Assembly (NCBI RefSeq): GCF_039729145.1
Contig: NZ_CP155793.1
Location: 1,302,001 to 1,366,000 of the forward strand
Direction of reading: 5' to 3'
Length of the DNA: 64,000 bases
From: Microbacterium sp. SY138
Lineage (GTDB): Bacteria > Actinomycetota > Actinomycetes > Actinomycetales > Microbacteriaceae
Shown here: positions 9,120 through 17,869 of the stretch, piece by piece
How the letters are laid out: each line of letters opens with the position of its first letter
Numbering within the stretch: the first letter of the stretch is position 1
Position numbers and translations under genes: made by a program
The notes under the pieces: model-generated
The model's input: the letters and a program-made list of their open reading frames with translations, nothing else
Database searches by the model: none
Told to the model about the DNA's origin: nothing

Positions 9120-9871
9120 CAAGTGCTCCTCTTCCGCAGCGTCACGAGGGCGCCGGCAACGATCAGGCCTTGGCCGATCGTATAGGTGAGCATGACTGCA
9201 GGGCTGCTCCAGGACGGCAGCGAATCGGGGAGGAACAGGCGGAAGGCGAGGATGGTGTCGCTGGCGAGGAAGAAGGCCCCGCCGACCGCGATGAGGGGGT
9301 GACAGCGCGCTGAGAATGCCGCGGTTCCGCCGAGCACGAGCCCGTAGGCGGCGACGGCGATGAGCAGATCGCCCGTGTGCGAACCCAGGGTCGTGATCAT
9401 GCCCACCCACCAGGCGGCGTACACCAGCGCCCACCAGGGCATGCGCCGGACGGACAGGTGGCGCGCGAACAGCACGATGTATGCCACGTGGGCGATGCCG
9501 AAGAAGGTCACCATCAGAGGCAGCTCCGGGCCCTGGGGGAAGAAGGTGCCGGCACCGTCGCCGAGCCAGGAGAACGACAATGCCGCGACGAGGAGGAGGA
9601 GCGTGATCCGCGGAGAGAGGCGTCGCGCAGAGACCAGCACCGGAACGGCCAGCAACGGCATCAGCAGCAGCTTCGTGGGCGCAGCGAGCGGATTGTCGAT
9701 GGTCAGGAGGATGACGTGCAGGAGGGACATCACCGCGAACGGGAGAAAGGCCCACATGAGAGCGTGGCGCGGGGAGCGACGTTGCATCCCGCCATCGTAG
9801 GGTTCGCCCTGACTGGGGGTGACGGGCATCGCCGTCCCCGGCGTCGGCCCCGGAGTCATCCCGCTGTTCAC
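9119..9871 (-). CDS. YhhN/TMEM86-family membrane protein (putative lysoplasmalogenase)
   Basis: Up to 250 residues, about eight predicted hydrophobic helices, with the YhhN pattern LSFSWLGDGAGTFFPQGP and FGIAHVAYIVLF. Animal members (TMEM86B) hydrolyse lysoplasmalogen; the bacterial function is not established. The GTG at 9871 overlaps the stop of the upstream gene (GTGA), which supports the long form. An ATG at 9787, just before the first membrane helix and preceded by a weak GGCGGG, is an alternative that would remove a 28-residue Pro/Gly-rich leader. Confidence 0.8.
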   Translation of the reverse strand: MNSGMTPGPTPGTAMPVTPSQGEPYDGGMQRRSPRHALMWAFLPFAVMSLLHVILLTIDNPLAAPTKLLLMPLLAVPVLVSARRLSPRITLLLLVAALSFSWLGDGAGTFFPQGPELPLMVTFFGIAHVAYIVLFARHLSVRRMPWWALVYAAWWVGMITTLGSHTGDLLIAVAAYGLVLGGTAAFSARCHPLIAVGGAFFLASDTILAFRLFLPDSLPSWSSPAVMLTYTIGQGLIVAGALVTLRKRST

Positions 9872-10323
9872 GATTCGACGGCGACCTGCGTGACGCTGTC
9901 GTCGACACTGAGGTGCACGGCCGGCCAGTAGCCTTCGGGGAAGTGCTCTCCGCAGTTGTCGGTGAGGTGCAGTATGACGGTGCCGTCGGAGGCCGCCTCG
10001 ATCGCCTCGATCGTGAGGTCGGAGGCGGCTTCGTCGAGCTCGCGGGGTTCAGGGGCACCCGTGCTGAAATTCGCGACGACCGCGTCGGTGGCGATCCGGT
10101 GCACGATGTCCAGTCGCTTCACCGCGTCGCGCATGCGGGGAAGGAGCGGTGCGACCTCGTCGGAGCTCGTGCCCTCCAGCATGAGCTCGACCTCGGTGCC
10201 CTCGACGGAGGTGGTGCCGACGAACCAATCGTGCGTCAGTACCGTGCCGTCGGTGAGTTCCGAACGGGCACGGGCGAACCTGCCGAGCTCGGGATCGTCG
10301 ATGGTCGCGTTCTCGTCGGTCAT
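9868..10323 (-). CDS. Conserved hypothetical protein (DUF2262/DUF2004-like)
   Basis: 151 residues from ATG 10323; a GTG three codons upstream is also possible. Acidic, soluble, no signal or membrane segment. The opening DDPELGRFARARSEL and VLTHDWFVGTTSVEGTEVELM resemble small DUF2262/DUF2004-type proteins, an assignment I cannot verify. It precedes the YhhN and S4 genes with overlapping stop and start, so the three form one transcription unit. Function unknown. Confidence 0.65.
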   Translation of the reverse strand: MTDENATIDDPELGRFARARSELTDGTVLTHDWFVGTTSVEGTEVELMLEGTSSDEVAPLLPRMRDAVKRLDIVHRIATDAVVANFSTGAPEPRELDEAASDLTIEAIEAASDGTVILHLTDNCGEHFPEGYWPAVHLSVDDSVTQVAVES

Positions 10324-10357
10324 GCCTTTCACGCTAGTGGCTTCTGGGTGATCGTCA

Positions 10358-10942
10358 TCATGGGGTCAGATCGAGGGTGACCAGCGCGCGACCAGGTTTG
10401 AGCTCGGTCTTCTCCGTGAACCCGGCGGAGAGGAACGTGCCCAGGGTGCCGTGGAACAGGTCGTTGGTGCGCTTCCTCTCGCCCCCGGTGTCCACGGGAT
10501 ACCCTTCGATCAGGCGGGCCCCGGAGCCGCGGGCATAATCCACCGCCGCGCGCAGGAGTTCGAGGTTGAGCCCGGCACCGCGGTGTTCTCGGCGCACCAC
10601 GAAGCACGTCACGGCCCACACTGATTCGTCGTCGAACGGCTCGGTGCTGGCCGCCGCGATGATGCGGGTGCGGGGAACACGCGCCTGGCGGGTGCGGGGA
10701 CCGATGCGGATCCAACCTGCGGCCTCGCCGTCGACGTAGGCGATGATTCCCGGCGGCGGGCCGTCGTCGATCTCGGCGCGGAACATCTCGATGCGTTGCG
10801 GAGTCGTTGTCGTGTTCCAGTCCTTGTTGCTGAGCACCGGCCAGATGCACTGACAGCTTGCTCCATCCCCGCCTCCGGTGAGCGCGTGCTGCACGTCATC
10901 CCAACGAGCGGTCGTTGCCGCCTCGGTCGTGATCGTCACCAT
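10358..10942 (-). CDS. GNAT-family N-acetyltransferase
   Basis: 194 residues. The acetyl-CoA-binding region VTCFVVRREHRGAGLNLELL (R-x-x-G-x-G/A-like loop) followed by a long helix, and AYVDGEAAGWIRIGP before it, are typical of GNAT acyltransferases. The N-terminus carries CQCIWPV, seen in a subgroup of small-molecule acetyltransferases. Substrate unknown. It is the last chromosomal gene before the tRNA-Pro junction; ATG at 10942. Confidence 0.85.
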   Translation of the reverse strand: MVTITTEAATTARWDDVQHALTGGGDGASCQCIWPVLSNKDWNTTTTPQRIEMFRAEIDDGPPPGIIAYVDGEAAGWIRIGPRTRQARVPRTRIIAAASTEPFDDESVWAVTCFVVRREHRGAGLNLELLRAAVDYARGSGARLIEGYPVDTGGERKRTNDLFHGTLGTFLSAGFTEKTELKPGRALVTLDLTP

Positions 10943-11048
10943 GCCGTGACGCTACGCCGGGCATCCGACACTCGCAACGCCTCGGTTCGCGGAGGGGATG
11001 GAGATACGGCTAAGATAGGGGAGTTGCCTGCGCGAGAGCGCAGAACAA

Positions 11049-11091
<43 letters not shown>

Positions 11092-11129
11092 GTGAGTTAG
11101 AGCGGCGGGACTGTCCGAAAACTAAACAA

Positions 11130-11203
<74 letters not shown>

Positions 11204-11207
11204 CAAA

Positions 11208-11241
11208 AAGCCCTGGTGAGAGGCAACTTTCACCAGGGCTT
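11208..11241 (+). terminator. Hairpin terminator after tRNA-Pro
   Basis: A perfect 12-bp inverted repeat, AAGCCCTGGTGA (11208-11219) and TCACCAGGGCTT (11230-11241), with a 10-nt loop. It begins five bases after the mature tRNA end and is followed by a T-containing stretch. Fits a factor-independent terminator for the tRNA transcript. Confidence 0.8.
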
Positions 11242-11267
11242 CGTCGTTTCTGGGCGTGGTCACTGCC

Positions 11268-11351
11268 TGGTCCACTCGGCCGATACGGCTGATCTGCCCG
11301 CCGGTGAAGTGGACCACTCGTGTTTGACGCCGACGTTGCCGGAGTGGACCA
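11268..11351. repeat. Three copies of a 9-bp motif between tRNA and integrase (candidate arm sites)
   Basis: TGGTCCACT at 11268-11276, and its complement AGTGGACCA at 11308-11316 and 11343-11351. Starts are 40 and 35 bp apart. Repeated short sites in this position are typical arm-type or Xis sites of tyrosine recombinases. The function is inferred from position. Confidence 0.6.
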
Positions 11352-11356
11352 AAAAG

Positions 11357-11385
11357 TGCCCGCGAGGTGCACCAATCTGCGGGCA
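11357..11385 (-). terminator. Inverted repeat downstream of the integrase gene
   Basis: TGCCCGC (11357-11363) and GCGGGCA (11379-11385), a 7-bp stem with a 15-nt loop, about 50 bases beyond the integrase stop in the direction of transcription. A run of five A on the + strand (11351-11355) reads as T-run on the minus transcript, so a terminator is plausible. Confidence 0.5.
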
Positions 11386-11436
11386 GGCGGCTGCTCCGGC
11401 CCCTGTCTGGAGGGTCGGAGCGTAGATTCTGGGTGC

Positions 11437-12627
11437 TCATAGACGGGGTCCGTCGCGGCGGCTGGCGTCCTTCCTCGCGGGGGCTACGGAGAGGAACTGG
11501 TTGGCCTGCCTGGCGGCTTCGGCGAGGTGCCGGTGGTCGGGGTGGAGGTAGCCCTTGGTGGTCTCGATCGACTGGTGCCCGAGGATCTCCTGGAGCACGT
11601 GCAGGGCGATGCCGGCGTCGGCCATCCAGGTCGCCCCGGTGTGCCGCAGCCCGTGACGGGTGAGAGTGCCGAACCCGAGGCGCTTCACGAGGTCGTCCCA
11701 CTGGGTTGCGTCACGCACGGTCGCGGTGGTCAGAACACCGCCGCGGGGTCCACGCAGGAGCGGGTCGTCGGGCTGTTTGTCGGCGGTGAGACGTTCCAGG
11801 ACGGATTCGAGGGCGTCGAGCATAGGCACTGGGCGGTCTCGGCGGCCTTTGGTCTGCTTGATGACGAGGCCGCCTCGGCCGGGGTAGTGCTGTCGTCTGA
11901 TCCACACGATCTGGTTGTCCCAGTCCACGTCTCCCGCCCGGAGGCCGGCGACCTCGGAGCCGCGGGCAGCGAGGAGCGCGGCGAGCATGACGTGATCGGA
12001 GTATGACTGGTGCACCTGCCCGCAGGCGTCGGCGAGTTTGCGCAGCGTGGCGAGGTCCGGGAGTGCGTATTGGCGCAGTGCCCCGGTGGTGTGGGTGACG
12101 TGCTTGCCGAGGTTGCGGCGGGCGCGGTGCTTGGCGGGGTTGATCGAGATGATGTCGTCGCGGACGGCTTCGTCCAGGACGCGCACCAGCGGGGCGATGG
12201 AGTTCTTGATCGTGGACGCGGAGTGCTCGGCCTCCCAGCCGTCGATGGTGCGGTCGATCATCCCCGCGGTGATCTTCGCGACCCGCACGTGTCCAAGCGC
12301 GGGCAGCACCCGCAGCCGGAGCCCGGTGTCGTAGAGCTCGGCGGTGGATGTGGGATCCAGACCGCGCTGCCAGCGGTCGCCGATTGATGCAGCGTAGGCG
12401 GTGAGGGTGACGGTGGAGTCGGTGCCGGTCTCGGTGGCCTTGCGCATCTGGTCGAAGAACTCCTCGACCTCCTCCATTGTGCGAACATGGCTGACCCGGC
12501 CGACGCGCTTCTTCGTGGATGGGTCGGTCCACCGTACTCGGGCGCGGAATCCCTCGCTGCGGCGTTCGACATCGGTGGTGAGACCTACGCCGACCGGCGG
12601 CATTCGGCGGTTGCGGGGGTCAGCCAT
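11437..12627 (-). CDS. int: Tyrosine-type site-specific integrase
   Basis: 396 residues from the ATG at 12627. Has an N-terminal SAM-like core-binding domain and a C-terminal catalytic domain. Catalytic residues are visible: Arg in LLAARGSEVAGLRAGD, His-x-x-Arg in LTRHGLRHTGATW, His in LGHQSIETT, and Tyr in KGYLHPDH. Expected to integrate and excise the element at the neighbouring tRNA-Pro. The start overlaps the end of the excisionase gene, so the two are coupled. Confidence 0.93.
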   Translation of the reverse strand: MADPRNRRMPPVGVGLTTDVERRSEGFRARVRWTDPSTKKRVGRVSHVRTMEEVEEFFDQMRKATETGTDSTVTLTAYAASIGDRWQRGLDPTSTAELYDTGLRLRVLPALGHVRVAKITAGMIDRTIDGWEAEHSASTIKNSIAPLVRVLDEAVRDDIISINPAKHRARRNLGKHVTHTTGALRQYALPDLATLRKLADACGQVHQSYSDHVMLAALLAARGSEVAGLRAGDVDWDNQIVWIRRQHYPGRGGLVIKQTKGRRDRPVPMLDALESVLERLTADKQPDDPLLRGPRGGVLTTATVRDATQWDDLVKRLGFGTLTRHGLRHTGATWMADAGIALHVLQEILGHQSIETTKGYLHPDHRHLAEAARQANQFLSVAPARKDASRRDGPRL

Positions 12628-12835
12628 GAGCGGTCTCCTGCTCGCGCACCCAGGCACGGACGGTGACGGGGTTGTACCTGTAGACGCCGCCGACCTGCAC
12701 GAACGGCGGACCGACCTTCTCCCGCCGCCACCGAGACAGTGTGGCTTGGGAGACGGTCAGAAACTCGGATGCCTCCTTGGGGCACCACAGTGGCTCGAAC
12801 GTGCCGATGCCGCGATCACTGGGCGGGCTCGTCAT
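12620..12835 (-). CDS. xis: Excisionase-like MerR/HTH_17 protein
   Basis: 71 residues from ATG 12835 (an ATG two codons upstream at 12841 is equally possible). Winged-helix excisionase pattern: CPKEASEFLTVSQATLSRWR, then GGVYRYNPVTVRAWVRE. Such small proteins bend DNA at att sites and favour excision. Its end overlaps the integrase start by 8 bases and its start lies inside the DUF4913 gene. Confidence 0.88.
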   Translation of the reverse strand: MTSPPSDRGIGTFEPLWCPKEASEFLTVSQATLSRWRREKVGPPFVQVGGVYRYNPVTVRAWVREQETAHG

Positions 12836-13454
12836 CGCCATGCACCTCGCCGGTCGTAGGGTCGGCGCCGAGGCTGGCGTAGAAGGCGTCCTCGGCGGCC
12901 TGCCGACGGGCGACATCCGCCTTCACGAACGCGCGGAAGTCCCCAGCCCGGTCCGGGATCACGGTGTCTTCGATCGTCTCGGTGGGCGTCTCGCCCGGCC
13001 ACGCGGTCTGCCGGGTGGGTCGGTCGCGGTCCAGGCGGGTGCCGCAGGCGGCGACCCAGTCGCGCAGGCGTTGGCGGGCATCGGCGAAGTCCCTGTGCCA
13101 TCCGTTGGGTGCCGACCCGTTCTCCTCGGGGTCGTATGCGCACAGCCAGTGCAGATGCAGGGCGCTGAGCTCCCACAGCAGCTCGGGATGGCGGTGCCAG
13201 AACGGCGGGATCACGCTCGCGGGGAGCCCATAGGTGTGGCGCAGCCAGGTCACCCACTTGTCGAGCTCGACCCACTCGCCGGCGGCTTCCTCGGCGGTGA
13301 GGAGGTTCCAATTCACTGGATGCGGCGGCTCTGCGAGCAGTTTTTCCTCCGCATCCGTGACCTCCTCATCGGCGTCATCGTGCAGCGGGGCGGGCTCGGG
13401 CTCGTCCGCCTCCGGGACGTCATCGACTTCGGCCATCATGGTCTCCTCGGTCAC
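12816..13454 (-). CDS. DUF4913 family protein
   Basis: 212 residues. Acidic N-terminal 40 residues, then the family pattern WVTWLRHTYGLPASVIPPFW, HPELLWELSALHLHWLCAYD and a conserved tryptophan-rich block. DUF4913 proteins recur in actinobacterial conjugative elements, usually near the integrase or mobilisation genes; function unknown. It starts in an ATGA overlap with the SSB gene and ends over the excisionase start. Confidence 0.8.
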   Translation of the reverse strand: MTEETMMAEVDDVPEADEPEPAPLHDDADEEVTDAEEKLLAEPPHPVNWNLLTAEEAAGEWVELDKWVTWLRHTYGLPASVIPPFWHRHPELLWELSALHLHWLCAYDPEENGSAPNGWHRDFADARQRLRDWVAACGTRLDRDRPTRQTAWPGETPTETIEDTVIPDRAGDFRAFVKADVARRQAAEDAFYASLGADPTTGEVHGDDEPAQ

Positions 13455-13927
13455 AGTCCGAGTGCCGGCGCTGTGGACGGGGACGGCCGGCGCGGCTCCT
13501 CATAGCTCGCGGTTGCCCGAGACGCGGCCGGAGCCGGAGCCTCCTGCCCCGCGGCGGCACGGCTGGCGCGGGGACTGCGGTCGACGTCGTAGCTGGTGCG
13601 GGCGGTGTCGTGACCGATCTTCTTGGCGACGAACTCCTCACCCTGAACGGTCTGCGCGTCGCGCTCGTACTCGAACGGGTGCGTGTAGCCCTCGGCGACG
13701 AAGCTGTCGCCCTTCGCGAACCGGTCGTGCGCACGCTCGGCGGTGGCCCGGTAGGCCACGAGGTCGTGAAACGTGGTCTCCAGCTCGGTGAACGACCCAT
13801 CCGGCTCCCGCCGGTAGTGCTCCTGCCCGACCCGGGCGTAGAACCTCGCCTCACCCTTGTTCGTGCGGCTGAGCTGTGGGTCTGAGGCGATGAACCCTGA
13901 GAACGATTCCTGCGTGCGGATCGCCAT
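13451..13927 (-). CDS. ssb: Element-encoded single-stranded DNA-binding protein
   Basis: 158 residues. The OB-fold pattern is present (GFIASDPQLSRTNKGEARFYARV, then FHDLVAYRATAERAHDRFAKGDSFVAEG). The C-terminal tail is disordered and Pro/Ala-rich, without the acidic DxDxPF tip of housekeeping SSB. Likely protects the transferred strand. Preceded by AAGGAGGGC; ATGA overlap with the DUF4913 gene. Confidence 0.82.
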   Translation of the reverse strand: MAIRTQESFSGFIASDPQLSRTNKGEARFYARVGQEHYRREPDGSFTELETTFHDLVAYRATAERAHDRFAKGDSFVAEGYTHPFEYERDAQTVQGEEFVAKKIGHDTARTSYDVDRSPRASRAAAGQEAPAPAASRATASYEEPRRPSPSTAPALGL

Positions 13928-13951
13928 GACGACTGCCCTCCTTGACTCGAC

Positions 13952-13968
13952 GACCCCACGGCGGGGTC
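13952..13968. terminator. Small hairpin between VirD4 and SSB genes
   Basis: GACCCC and GGGGTC (6 bp) around ACGGC. It lies in the 71-bp gap, one of the few breaks in the coupled operon. It may attenuate or process the transcript; there is no clear T-run. Confidence 0.4.
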
Positions 13969-13998
13969 TCCTTGCCAGGAAGGTGCGCGCACCCGTCC

Positions 13999-15774
13999 CT
14001 ACGGTCGCTGTTGCAGCAGCGTCTCGACCTCTGTCCGGTCCGAGCGCAGCCTGGCCGCGTCGGACCGCTGGCTCCAGGTGCGGAGCCTGGTGACGATGGG
14101 CGGGGCGGATCGGAGCAGGACGAGGGCGGTGCCGAACGGGAGGGTTCGGATCGCGTCGGGTGGCATGATCGGCACCCGCCGGATGGAGCGTTGCGCGGTG
14201 CGGGAGCCGTGGTCGCCGATCGTGGTGGAGTCGGTCACCTCGTCACGCTCCCCGATGAGCGTGGTCAGGTCGTGGAGGTCTTTGGAGTTCGACGCGCCAC
14301 CGAGGATGATCTTGACGATGGAAGCGTCCCAGATCGCTCCGGCCGCGTTCTCGGACCACTTCTCCCGCGCTTGGGCCAGCGACTGGAGCACTGGCATCGT
14401 GGTGATCCCGGTGCCGCCGCCTTCGGCCATCAGCGTCGGCAACGACGGCAAGGGGGCGAGGTTGCCGACCTCGTCCAGCGCGAGCAGCAAGGGCGGGTCG
14501 AGGCGGGCGCCGGGGCTGGTGGCGGCGATGCGGCGGGCGGCTTCCACGAGGTCTTCCACGAACGCCGCGACCAGCGCCGCGCTGTTGTTGGCTCCGGCGC
14601 CGGTGGCGAGCAGGTAGAGGGTGCCTTTGGCGCGGAGGAACGCTTCGGGGTCGAAGTCCTCGCCCTCGCGAGGGGATACGGCGTCGAGGACGCGCGGGTC
14701 GGCGAGGGCGGCCAGGGCGAGGGAGACGCCTTGCCAGATGGAGTCGCGGGTGCGGGGGTCGGAGTCGATCATCGCCTGCAACGACTCCGCCCACCCGACA
14801 GCGGCCTGCGGGTTCGCGGTCAGGATCGCCACCGCATCGGCGGCGGCGGACGGGTCGAGGGTCCATCGGAACAGCTCGCCCGGCGGACGGTGATCGAGGG
14901 CGGCGGCGTGCAGGAGGGCTTGGAGGGCGGTGCGGGTCTTGCCTTCCCAGAATCCGCCGCCTTCGACACCACCAGCAGATAGGCCGGTGCCGGCGGCGAG
15001 CCCGGTGGCGCGGATCATCGCCGTCAGCGGGTCCTCGCATCCGCGGATCGGTGACCAGCGCAGCCCGGCGGGGACGCCTTCGGCGAGGTGCTGCGGGTCG
15101 AACACCGCCACCGGCCCGCCCGTGCGTTGGCGGGCGCGGAGGGTCGCGGTGAGGTTGTCCGGGCGAGTGCTGGTAGTCACCACCGCGCCGGGCGCGTCGA
15201 GGATGGCGTTGATGACGATATGGGCGCCTTTGCCGGATCGGGGCGGGCCGAGCAGGAGGATCGAGTCCTCTACCGAGGCCCATACCCCGTGCCCGCGGGA
15301 GGTGCCGATCCGGTAGCCGACGTCTGCGGGTTGCGGCGTGTCCAGGGAGGGGCGCAGGTGCCCGGCGCGGCGTAGCAGTGCCTTCTCGGATGCGGCGCGT
15401 GCGACCTCGGTGCGGGTGGCGATCCCGGCGATCCGGTACGGGTCGGTCTTCACCTGCCGGCCGTGATCCCGCACGACCCGCCACACCCACCACCCGGCCG
15501 CGCTGGCGGCGAGGATGAGGACGGTCGCGGTGATCCAGTATGCGACCGCGCTCAGCCCTGGGGCGTCGAGTGCGGTGGCCGGGTCGGCGGGGTTCAGCAG
15601 CACGCCCAGGCCGGTCTCGACACCGCCGGCGGGTTGGGTGGTGCCGGTGATCCATGCGGCGACGGACCCGGCGGCGCGGAGGATACCGGCGAGGATCGCA
15701 GCTGAGATGAGGATGCCGATGCCGAGGTTGCTGAGCTCGTCCCCGAGGGACCCGGCAGGTTTGGGGGTGCTCAT
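13999..15774 (-). CDS. VirD4/TraG-type coupling protein
   Basis: 591 residues. Two N-terminal hydrophobic segments (about 18-42 and 78-100) precede a large cytoplasmic ATPase. Walker A is LLGPPRSGKGAH near residue 176; the Walker-B-like stretch is LLLALDEVGNLAPLP. The C-terminal TraM-recognition-like region contains GITTMPVLQSLAQAREKW. T4 coupling proteins bring the DNA-relaxase complex to the secretion channel at the membrane. It starts in an ATGA overlap with the upstream gene. Confidence 0.92.
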   Translation of the reverse strand: MSTPKPAGSLGDELSNLGIGILISAAILAGILRAAGSVAAWITGTTQPAGGVETGLGVLLNPADPATALDAPGLSAVAYWITATVLILAASAAGWWVWRVVRDHGRQVKTDPYRIAGIATRTEVARAASEKALLRRAGHLRPSLDTPQPADVGYRIGTSRGHGVWASVEDSILLLGPPRSGKGAHIVINAILDAPGAVVTTSTRPDNLTATLRARQRTGGPVAVFDPQHLAEGVPAGLRWSPIRGCEDPLTAMIRATGLAAGTGLSAGGVEGGGFWEGKTRTALQALLHAAALDHRPPGELFRWTLDPSAAADAVAILTANPQAAVGWAESLQAMIDSDPRTRDSIWQGVSLALAALADPRVLDAVSPREGEDFDPEAFLRAKGTLYLLATGAGANNSAALVAAFVEDLVEAARRIAATSPGARLDPPLLLALDEVGNLAPLPSLPTLMAEGGGTGITTMPVLQSLAQAREKWSENAAGAIWDASIVKIILGGASNSKDLHDLTTLIGERDEVTDSTTIGDHGSRTAQRSIRRVPIMPPDAIRTLPFGTALVLLRSAPPIVTRLRTWSQRSDAARLRSDRTEVETLLQQRP

Positions 15775-16322
15775 CCGGGGTGCCCGATCGTGAGGGTGCC
15801 GGAGACGCGGCCGAGCAGGATCACTTCGCGGGTCGGACTTGCGCCGGCCTGCTCGGCGGTGAGCAGGGCGCGCATGGTGCCGTCCGGCGCGGCATCCCCG
15901 TGCGCGATCACCACCGCCACGGCGACATCCTCACCAGGCACGAACCCCTCCCCGTGCAGCACGACCAGCTCCGGGATCACCTGCGGTGCGGGGCGTTCCG
16001 GTGCGGGTTCTGGTACGGGACGGCGGCGGCGGGTGCCGGGGGTGATGATGTCGGTGAACACGGTTCCGTCCGCCTCACGGACCTCGACACGCACCGCCGA
16101 ACGGTGCGTGTCGGTGAGCTGGTCGAGCACGCGGGCGAAGTCTTCCCGCCGCCACGCCGGAGCGAACGGCTCCGGCCCCACCGGGTCCCCGTCCCCGGTG
16201 ACCGTGATGGTCCCGGCGGGCGCGACGGTGATGACCGCCTGCGGGAGCACGACCGGGACCGGCGGTGTCTCGCTCTCACGGGCGATGTCAGGGGTGGTGC
16301 GCTTGTAGCGTGGGCGGGCCAT
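15771..16322 (-). CDS. Hypothetical conjugation-operon protein
   Basis: 183 residues, soluble, proline-rich linker in the middle (VPEPAPERPAPQ). No family recognised. The first half has VRVEVREADGTVFTDIITPG and the end EVILLGRVSGTLTIGHPG, both beta-rich. It lies between VirB4 and VirD4 genes with one-base and four-base overlaps, so a role linked to the coupling or energising ATPases is likely but unproven. Confidence 0.6.
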   Translation of the reverse strand: MARPRYKRTTPDIARESETPPVPVVLPQAVITVAPAGTITVTGDGDPVGPEPFAPAWRREDFARVLDQLTDTHRSAVRVEVREADGTVFTDIITPGTRRRRPVPEPAPERPAPQVIPELVVLHGEGFVPGEDVAVAVVIAHGDAAPDGTMRALLTAEQAGASPTREVILLGRVSGTLTIGHPG

Positions 16323-17869
16323 CAGGATTCCTGCCGATCGTTCGAGATTCCCGAAGAACCGTCGAGATTCCTGAGCTCGCGGCCTTTTTGGGTCATGCGT
16401 CCAGTGGTGTCGAAGGCGGCGAGCTCGGCGGGGTGGAGCTGGTGCTGCACGACGAACGACCTGTCCTTAATCCGCCACAGGCCCTGCCCCGTGCCGAGCC
16501 CGGGGAGCAGCTTCTGCTCCGTGCCGGTCAGCCCGAGCGCATGGGCGGTCGCGCCGAGCTGGTCGGGCTCTTGCCGGTAGATGATCCTGGTCTCCGCGTT
16601 CGCCAACAGCGACGAGGCGAGGGCGCGCATGGCGGAACCTTGGTCGCCGACGTTGTCGAGGTCGGTGAGCTTGTGGAAGATCAGCATGTTCGCGATCCCG
16701 AAATGCCTCGCGAGCCGCCACTGCGCATCCATGCGCCGCAGCAGGGCGGAGTATTGCATGAGTCGCCAGGCTTCGTCGTAGATCACCCACCGCTGGCCGC
16801 CGTCCGGGTCCGACAGCGCCGACTCCATCCACGCCGAGGAACACGTCATCAGCACGGAAATGAGCGTGGCGTTCTCCGCCACCCTCGACAGGTCCAGGGA
16901 CACCATCGGCAGGGACGGGTCGAACCGGACCGTCGAAGGCCCGTCGAAGAGGCCTTGGAGGTCCCCGGCGACGAGTCGGCGCAGCGCGTGACCGACGAGG
17001 CGGCCGTCTTCGGCGAGGCGCCCGTCCTCGTCGTCTGCGGGGTTGGGGGCCAGGATGCGGTCGACGACCATCGGCAGGATCGGCACCTCCGCCGACCTCA
17101 CGGCGTCCCTCAGGGCGAGGTCGATCGCGGTGTGCTCCAACGGTGACAGCGGCCGGTCCAGCACGGTCTCCGCGAGAGCGCCGATCAGGTCGCGGCGGCG
17201 GGAGGCGACCTGCATCGCCCACTCCGCGTCCGACACAGCAGAAGGCCGGTGGCCCTCATCGAGCGGGTTGAGCCGGTTCGACAGGCCGTGGCCGAGGACG
17301 ATCGCGCGTCCGCCGACCGCTTCGGCAACGGCGGTGTGCTCGCCTTTCGGGTCGCCGGGGACATACACGCGGCGCCCGAACGGGAGGGAGCGGGTGTACA
17401 GGGACTTCGCCAGCGACGACTTACCCGAGCCGACGATCCCGGCCAGGACGAGGTTGGGCGCGGTGATCAGCCCGCGCTGGTAGAGCACCCACGGGTCGTA
17501 CACGAACGACCCGCCGGAGTAGAGGTCCTGGCCGACGAACACCCCCTGGCTGCCGAGGCCGCCTTCGGCGAGGAACGGGTACTGGCCGGCGAGGGTCGCG
17601 GACGTGTCTTGGTGCTTGGGGAGCCGGAACCGGCCCGGCGTCCGTAGCGCCGCCGGTCCCGCCTCGCCGGCGGCGGGCAGGTAGGTGGTGGCGCGTTTCT
17701 CAGCCTGCTCGGCCTGCCAGCGGGCTTTCGCCTGCGCCTTCTGGGTCTCGCGGGCGGTGGTCTCGATCCGTGTCGCGGCCTGCCTGCGGGCCTTGCGGTG
17801 CCGGCGGCGTTCGCCTTCCGGGCCGACCAGCACCGCCGTATGCAGCCGGCCCTCCTCCTGCCCGCTCAC
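16322..17869 (-). CDS. VirB4/TraC-like conjugation ATPase
   Basis: 515 residues, GTG start. A basic coiled N-terminus is followed by the VirB4-type ATPase domain: Walker A LAGIVGSGKSSLAKSLYTR near residue 145, Walker B RWVIYDEAWRLMQ near 365, and the arginine-rich RLARHFGIANMLIFHKLTD. VirB4 proteins energise pilus or channel assembly. This is the C-terminal half of a normal VirB4; the SCO6880-like protein two genes upstream probably supplies the N-terminal equivalent. Confidence 0.9.
   Translation of the reverse strand: MSGQEEGRLHTAVLVGPEGERRRHRKARRQAATRIETTARETQKAQAKARWQAEQAEKRATTYLPAAGEAGPAALRTPGRFRLPKHQDTSATLAGQYPFLAEGGLGSQGVFVGQDLYSGGSFVYDPWVLYQRGLITAPNLVLAGIVGSGKSSLAKSLYTRSLPFGRRVYVPGDPKGEHTAVAEAVGGRAIVLGHGLSNRLNPLDEGHRPSAVSDAEWAMQVASRRRDLIGALAETVLDRPLSPLEHTAIDLALRDAVRSAEVPILPMVVDRILAPNPADDEDGRLAEDGRLVGHALRRLVAGDLQGLFDGPSTVRFDPSLPMVSLDLSRVAENATLISVLMTCSSAWMESALSDPDGGQRWVIYDEAWRLMQYSALLRRMDAQWRLARHFGIANMLIFHKLTDLDNVGDQGSAMRALASSLLANAETRIIYRQEPDQLGATAHALGLTGTEQKLLPGLGTGQGLWRIKDRSFVVQHQLHPAELAAFDTTGRMTQKGRELRNLDGSSGISNDRQES

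Noticed and set aside
9809..9818. GACTGGGGGT identical to the tRNA-Pro anticodon-loop core, possible second attachment site
   Set aside because: Ten bases only, inside the coding frame of the YhhN gene, without matching flanks; chance level is plausible.
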